In this document: in pieces, positions 59,256 through 64,000 of the stretch
Layout of the letters: each line of letters starts with the position of its first letter
How positions within the stretch are numbered: position 1 is the first letter of the stretch
Assembly: GCF_034702125.1 (NCBI RefSeq)
Contig: NW_026945753.1
Span: forward strand, 476,001-540,000
Direction of reading: 5' to 3'
Length of the DNA: 64,000 nt
Source: Engraulis encrasicolus
Lineage: Eukaryota > Chordata > Actinopteri > Clupeiformes > Engraulidae
The notes under the pieces: model-generated
Seen by the model: the letters and a program-made list of their open reading frames with translations, nothing else
Told to the model about the DNA's origin: nothing
Database searches by the model: none
Translations under genes and position numbers: made by a program

Positions 59256-60017
59256 GTTGCAATGCTGAAAAGTGTTGGGTTCACTAGGAGGGCCACAGCT
59301 TGGCTGGATCATAACCAGACTCACCACAATAGGCCACAGTGCAAGGCCATCAGCACACACCACCAGCCACTGCTGCCGCCAGGGATGCCCCACCGTGAGC
59401 GCTGGGGTGCCACTGGTGTGTCCTCTTCTGAGGGGCGAAAAGGGAAGTTGAAGCTGGAGGCATGCTATATATCATAGCTTAAATGGTTGTTAACATTTCA
59501 AAAAAAGATCTTGATTTATTCCCAAAAAGCATCCAAAGGTTATGCAACACTCAGCAGACAACGAGCAAAACAAGCGATACTTTTGGGGAAACTACTTGAA
59601 GTAGGCATATGTGAAGATTTTTAAAATGTAAACAAAAAGCTGACCCCATTAGAATACTTCATATCTGCGGAAAGGGCTGAAAAAAAAGAAAAAAACTTAT
59701 CAGGTACTGACAAGTCCATGGGTAGTGTGAGTCATTTAAACTACTGCTGTTGTTGGAATTGGCTTAAGTTACCCTTTAAAAACAAACATAAGCCTATTAA
59801 ATGTGCACTTGATGTTGTGTATATTTCCTGTGCACTTTATATTTCCTGTGGCACTTGATAGTCTGTGCAGTGCATCTGATAGTGTTGATTAGTAAGAAGT
59901 TTTGGTTAAAAAACGTCTATCCAATGCAATGTAAAGTAATGTAATTTAACTACAGTAAATGGCATGATGGAACAAATGGTGTGAATCCTATGAGAGCAGT
60001 GGAAATGCATTGAGGAT

Positions 60018-60410
60018 TAACCCTCTGAGGTCCGAGTGCCCTTCAGAGGGCAATGTGTCTCCAAAAACAAATCTTTACTCTGTGAGTTTTTGTCATTGAA
60101 ACACATAGGTTACACCATTAGAAACCTCAGACCTTCCAGGTTTCACATATATATATATATATAAATAAATTTATTAGCTGGCCCAGTTATTTGTACAGCT
60201 GTGTTTATACTCAAATTTAAACTAAAACATGTGTGGAATGACATCCAATTTTTTTTCATATTATTTCTTGGTCAGGCTTTTCACAATACAACCATATATT
60301 CCACTTTTGCATAGATGCTTACTGTTAGTTGAAAATACTGAAAAATGTCCAGGGTGGTGCAAGCAGCATAAAAGCCTCTGAAAGGGCCTTAGAACCTCAG
60401 AGGGTTTAAA
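60018..60410. mobile_element. TTAA-type element, family 2, copy 2
   Basis: Starts TTAACCCTCTGAGGTC and ends ACCTCAGAGGGTTTAAA. It is a shorter, same-orientation relative of 25458-26288, sharing TCTCCAAAAACAAATCT, GAAACCTCAGACCTTCCAG and TTTTGCATAGATGCTTACTG. The middle is deleted relative to copy 1. Confidence 0.88.
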
Positions 60411-61549
60411 CACGGCACGGACGACTGGATTAGACAACAGGGGAGATGGAGAGATGCTAAACTGTAACACGACTGCTTATGAGAAGTTGAATGGAAGGGT
60501 GGTGTGAGAAAAGAGAAGGGGAAAGAGAACTAATGCTATTACACAGCAAAATCGCCGGTGTTAAATCAACTCCACATAGAGTTAAATTTAACACTTTTCC
60601 TGAGTTTTATAATAATGCTCACCGGTGCCGAGTTAAATAAACACATATGGATAGTGTAAATAGATTTAAACTCTATTTCAGTGTTACTGTCTTTAACACC
60701 CCACAGTGTTTACATTTTAACTCTATTCTAGTGTATTTTGTCACACCAATTTTTCATTCAGTGTGTTAACATCTCAACACCCACAGTGTTCTCTATTTTA
60801 ACACATTTGAGTGTTGAAATTCCCATCCCAATTAGTGTTAAACTTTTCACTTAAAGTGAAACATCTGAACACCCACAGTGTTCTATTTTTAACACATTTG
60901 AGTGTTGAATTAGCTTAGCTCAACTCACTATAAGGGGTTACCATGTAACCACTAATTGGTGTTATGTTACTACAATAAATACTGCTTTTTCTAAAATGTT
61001 CAGATTCTGTACTGCGTTGAGTTGCACATTTACATACAGTACATGAAATATACTATCTAAATTAAATTAATTTTTCCACAAGTGATTTGTCTATTTCAAA
61101 CATTCTCGAAAATACAACCACCTCACATTAAAACAAAAAATATATTAAGATTCTTACCTTACACACCACAGTAAGTTACTGTCACCCTACCCAACTACCA
61201 TGATCCCGCCCCTCCATTCATCACCACCAAAAGAGGTAGCTACCATGTTATTGTGGCACCTCCCATTCCCCACCATGATTGAGACAACTGTGGCATGGAA
61301 CCAGACCATCACACGTGCTCTATTGAACATTGATAGACCAAACTGTCCATAACCACAGAGAAACGCAACGTATCTGCCATATCGTGCAATATTATTACCA
61401 TTTGAATACGAGTTGTAGTCTTCTGGATGATGGTACATTAACCAGTGTGCATAGAATACTCTAGTTGAGCATAATTAGACAAACCTGAATATTGTTTCTT
61501 GATCAAGTAAGCAAAACCCTCCCAACAAAGGATACCCGCTACCATAATA

Positions 61550-61860
61550 CTCACTACCAACTAAATAGCTAACCAGCCAGCAAACCAGTTCACGGCCGGC
61601 CAACCCAAAAGAGGTCAGGTGTCAGCTAGCTAGCCAAAGAGCCGGCTAACCAACTAACAATCATTTAGTCAGCCAACTAAACAACAAACAATGTCAGCTG
61701 TATGGCTAGCCAGCTAACAAACCAGCCATCCAGTCAACCAAAAGAGGTCAGTTAGCCAGCCAACCAGCTGTTGCCAACAAAACAGTCAGTTTGGTCGGTC
61801 AGTTAGCTCACTAACCAACAAGCCGGACAGAGAGCCAGCGAAAACTCAGTCATTTAGGCA
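61550..61860. repeat. Degenerate CCAGCCAAC/AGCTAACC-rich region
   Basis: Irregular repeats of CAGCCAACTAAC, CCAGCCAGC and AAAGAGGTCAG without fixed period. No coding potential. Confidence 0.75.
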
Positions 61861-62379
61861 AGCAACTCAAGCATTTGTGACAGTCTGAGTTGATATAGAG
61901 GTGATGAAAAGTTAACCATGTGACCAGAGTTAATCAGGCATGTGGCAGCTGCAGGTAGTAATTCAATGAACTTGTAACAGTCCTATGTACTCAAGTGAGG
62001 TCAGGTACTAATGACAGAATTGATTGGGCACATTTACCATTGTTCCGTGGTTGATGGTAAGCAATGTCAATCATGTCAGGCAGCATTTGACTTTCAATTG
62101 TGCAATGGCACTTCCACAAGATAGCCTAATTTTGTTTACTAGGTGGCAATATTCTGATTTTAAAAATTTGGATGCTGGAGTTTTGGCGTGCACATCCAAG
62201 CCAAAGGCATTAGCAGGTGCAAACTTAAGAAAGTGTTTGTGTAGCACATTGTGTTGCAACTTAATTTATTGGAAGCAGAACCAGCAACATTTCCAAAATC
62301 ATAGACCTTCTTCTAATTAGGCCTGGCAATTAGTAATTACAATCAATCATGGCCAGGAGCAACCCAAAGTGACATACAG

Positions 62380-62500
62380 ATATGCAACATTGGTTACTGT
62401 CCCTAGGGTAATGCCAGGTTAGGAGGGATTAGAACCTGCAACTCTCTGATTTTAAGTCCACCTCCCTAACCATTAGGCCAAGGCAGCCACATAATGCACC
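62380..62500 (-). mobile_element. tRNA-like SINE head
   Basis: Read on the - strand: TTGGCCTAATGGTTAGGGAGG (A-box-like) followed about 30 bases later by GAGTTGCAGGTTCTAATCC (B-box-like), the tRNA-derived promoter of a SINE. No cloverleaf 3' half is preserved, so not a tRNA gene. A second, more diverged copy lies at about 62785-62890 in the same orientation. Confidence 0.75.
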
Positions 62501-62537
62501 CAATCATGGCCTAGAGCCACGAAGCACCTGTTATAAC

Positions 62538-63718
62538 CGCACAGTAGTTAACTGTGATATGACGAAATGTCTCTCTGGATTTCACAGTAACAAATTATGG
62601 CAGAATGTCACTGTAACACAATATGTTACTGTGAAATGAATGCAATTAGTAGCCAGTAACTCCCTGTGAGTTCACAGTAAGATATTGTTACACACTTGAA
62701 GTGGGCGAAAGTTCAATGGGAAGGCATGTCAGTTGGGTTGAGGGCTGACGCCTTTAATCAAAGTGATACACAAATATACAATGTTGGTTGCTGTCCCTAG
62801 GGCAATGTAGGGTTTGGAGTATGGATTTGAACTTGCAACTCACTGAATTTAAGTCCACCTTCCTAACCATTAGGCCAAGGCTGTCACATCACACAACATG
62901 GGCCTTCAGAGACTTCATCGACATTTACAGCAAACTATTTAGTCATCAACTTCTTGTTTGCTACGTGTCTTCCCATGCTTGGTCATCTTTCCTTTTTTCT
63001 CACTTCCTCATGTCAATATGTACAACCTGAGGGGGAGGGGCTTTAGGACATATGGGCTTCAGATCGTGTCCCATCATGGCAAATGCACTTATGGAGAGCC
63101 ATTTATCTGGATGGAATATCTTAAGTGTGCTTCAAATATTACTCCTTGTTATATTCTGTGTTTATTGTAGGGGTTGTACTATTTAAAGTGGTACACAAGA
63201 AAAATGACCATAATTCCCACCGTCATGAAGATGGGTCATGTATATCTCCCAATATATAAAAGCTCATTCTCCTGTCATTTGACAGAGAGTGAGGAAAACG
63301 TAGTGAACTGATGATGGGTGTAAAACATGTATATCACAAGACATTAAGAATGAAATAATTTGCTGAAAATGGTCAATGAAAGGTGTGATTGTGATGAAGA
63401 GCCCAACCTGTCTATGACTGAAGTTGTACCCCAATGCACTAATAATTTCAATAGATTCTCCGCGCACACAGTAGTTTACTGTGATGTTTCCCCTTTATCA
63501 CTTTGGCATGCTGGTTATCCTTGAAGAGCACAGTACAATACTGTGATGTGCAAGTTAGGTGAGAAATGGCAAGTGATACAATTGATTTCAAAACTAATTT
63601 GCTATGTGCCGTGTTGTGACCATCACAGTAGCATAGTGTACCAGAACATCACAGTAATTAAACTGTGAGATTTCACAGTAATTGTACTCTGAAAAATCCT
63701 TGTAAGTTTTTGTACTGT
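62538..63718. mobile_element. Nested element of the CACAGTA family
   Basis: Left CGCACAGTAGTTAACTGTG and right TTTTTGTACTGTGCAG are imperfect inverted termini, with TCACAGTAA motifs clustered near each. The right part (63490-63716) is the inverse of 11222-11460. It contains the second SINE head. Non-coding. Confidence 0.55.
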
Positions 63719-64000
63719 GCAGATGAAAGAACCGGATGTGGAATGTCACTCTCAATCAGTGTTAGGCAGTTAACTCTTTGAAACAACACAGTGCGCAGAG
63801 CTTTTTAAGCACTCCCAGTGTTAAAGTAACACCCACAATCAACACCCAGTGACTCCCATTCACAACCAGAATAATTAACACCAGTTAAAAGTCAACTCAA
63901 AATAACACTTCCAGTTTTGCTGTGTAACCATGACGTGACATGGATAGATGGACGGAGGGATGGATGCACTTTTTTTAAAACATAATAAAGTAGCCTATCA

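Larger units (their letters stand above)
60539..63927. mobile_element. 3.4 kb element with TTACACAGCAAAA ends and nested insertions
   Basis: The left end TTACACAGCAAAATCG and right end CCAGTTTTGCTGTGTAA form inverted termini. Subterminal AGTGTTAA/TTAACACT motifs cluster at both ends (60560-60905, 63760-63910). The interior holds a second element (about 62538-63718), two SINE heads and CAGCCAACTAAC-type low-complexity sequence. No transposase recognised. Confidence 0.7.

Noticed and set aside
62380..62500. tRNA gene on the - strand
   Set aside because: Only A-box-like and B-box-like promoter motifs are preserved; the 3' acceptor arm is missing, and a second diverged copy nearby shows that it is a SINE head.

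Overview
The window looks like teleost fish genomic DNA. It is AT-rich and full of long (CA/GT)n microsatellites, hAT-like and TTAA-flanked non-autonomous DNA transposons, Tc1-like remnants, Rex1/L2-like LINE 3' ends and tRNA-headed SINEs. Coding sequence is sparse and split into small exons. Nearly every intron interrupts the reading frame in phase 1, which lets the exon models be checked against each other. No sequence search could be run; names rest on motifs read directly.

Coding content falls into two modules on the + strand. Module A (about 1.5-20.8 kb) ends in a large exon at 19304-20835. It encodes a GIMAP/AIG1-like G domain whose nucleotide-binding motifs look broken, followed by about 280 residues of charged coiled coil. 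Two phase-1 exons (17003-17053 and 19030-19188) precede it, with alternative 5' exons at 13380-13410 (own ATG) or 1510-1557. Module B (30.56-39.57 kb) is a ten-exon model of exactly 267 codons plus stop. It comprises a short start exon, an Ig V-like domain split over two exons, four microexons of 9, 6, 6 and 9 nt, a 63-nt and a 102-nt exon, and a terminal exon encoding a CARD close to the ASC/NLRP1 type. No signal peptide or membrane segment is visible, so an intracellular Ig-V plus CARD protein is predicted. This is the most unusual item in the window.

The two modules are linked by a tandem segmental duplication. Non-coding DNA at 6.9-9.8 kb matches 23.2-27.5 kb in the same order, and each copy lies upstream of one of two similar ATG exons (13380 and 30563). 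The splice acceptor of exon 1510 is also nearly identical to that of exon 34355. The locus therefore appears to be an expanding immune-type cluster in which 5' ends are copied and joined to different bodies (pseudo-GTPase/coiled coil or Ig/CARD).

The rest is mobile-element terrain. Insertions with target duplications include hAT-like elements at 8533, 21943, 22519 and 33288, and a TTAA element at 25458 whose empty site survives in the other duplicate copy. There are foldback elements at 12472-13121, 40681-41254 and 50617-52726, a 2 kb hAT-like element at 55504-57457, and a TA-flanked element at 28501-29683. LINE 3' ends lie at 33.5, 46.2 and 48.1 kb. From about 40.2 kb to the end I see no convincing host gene.
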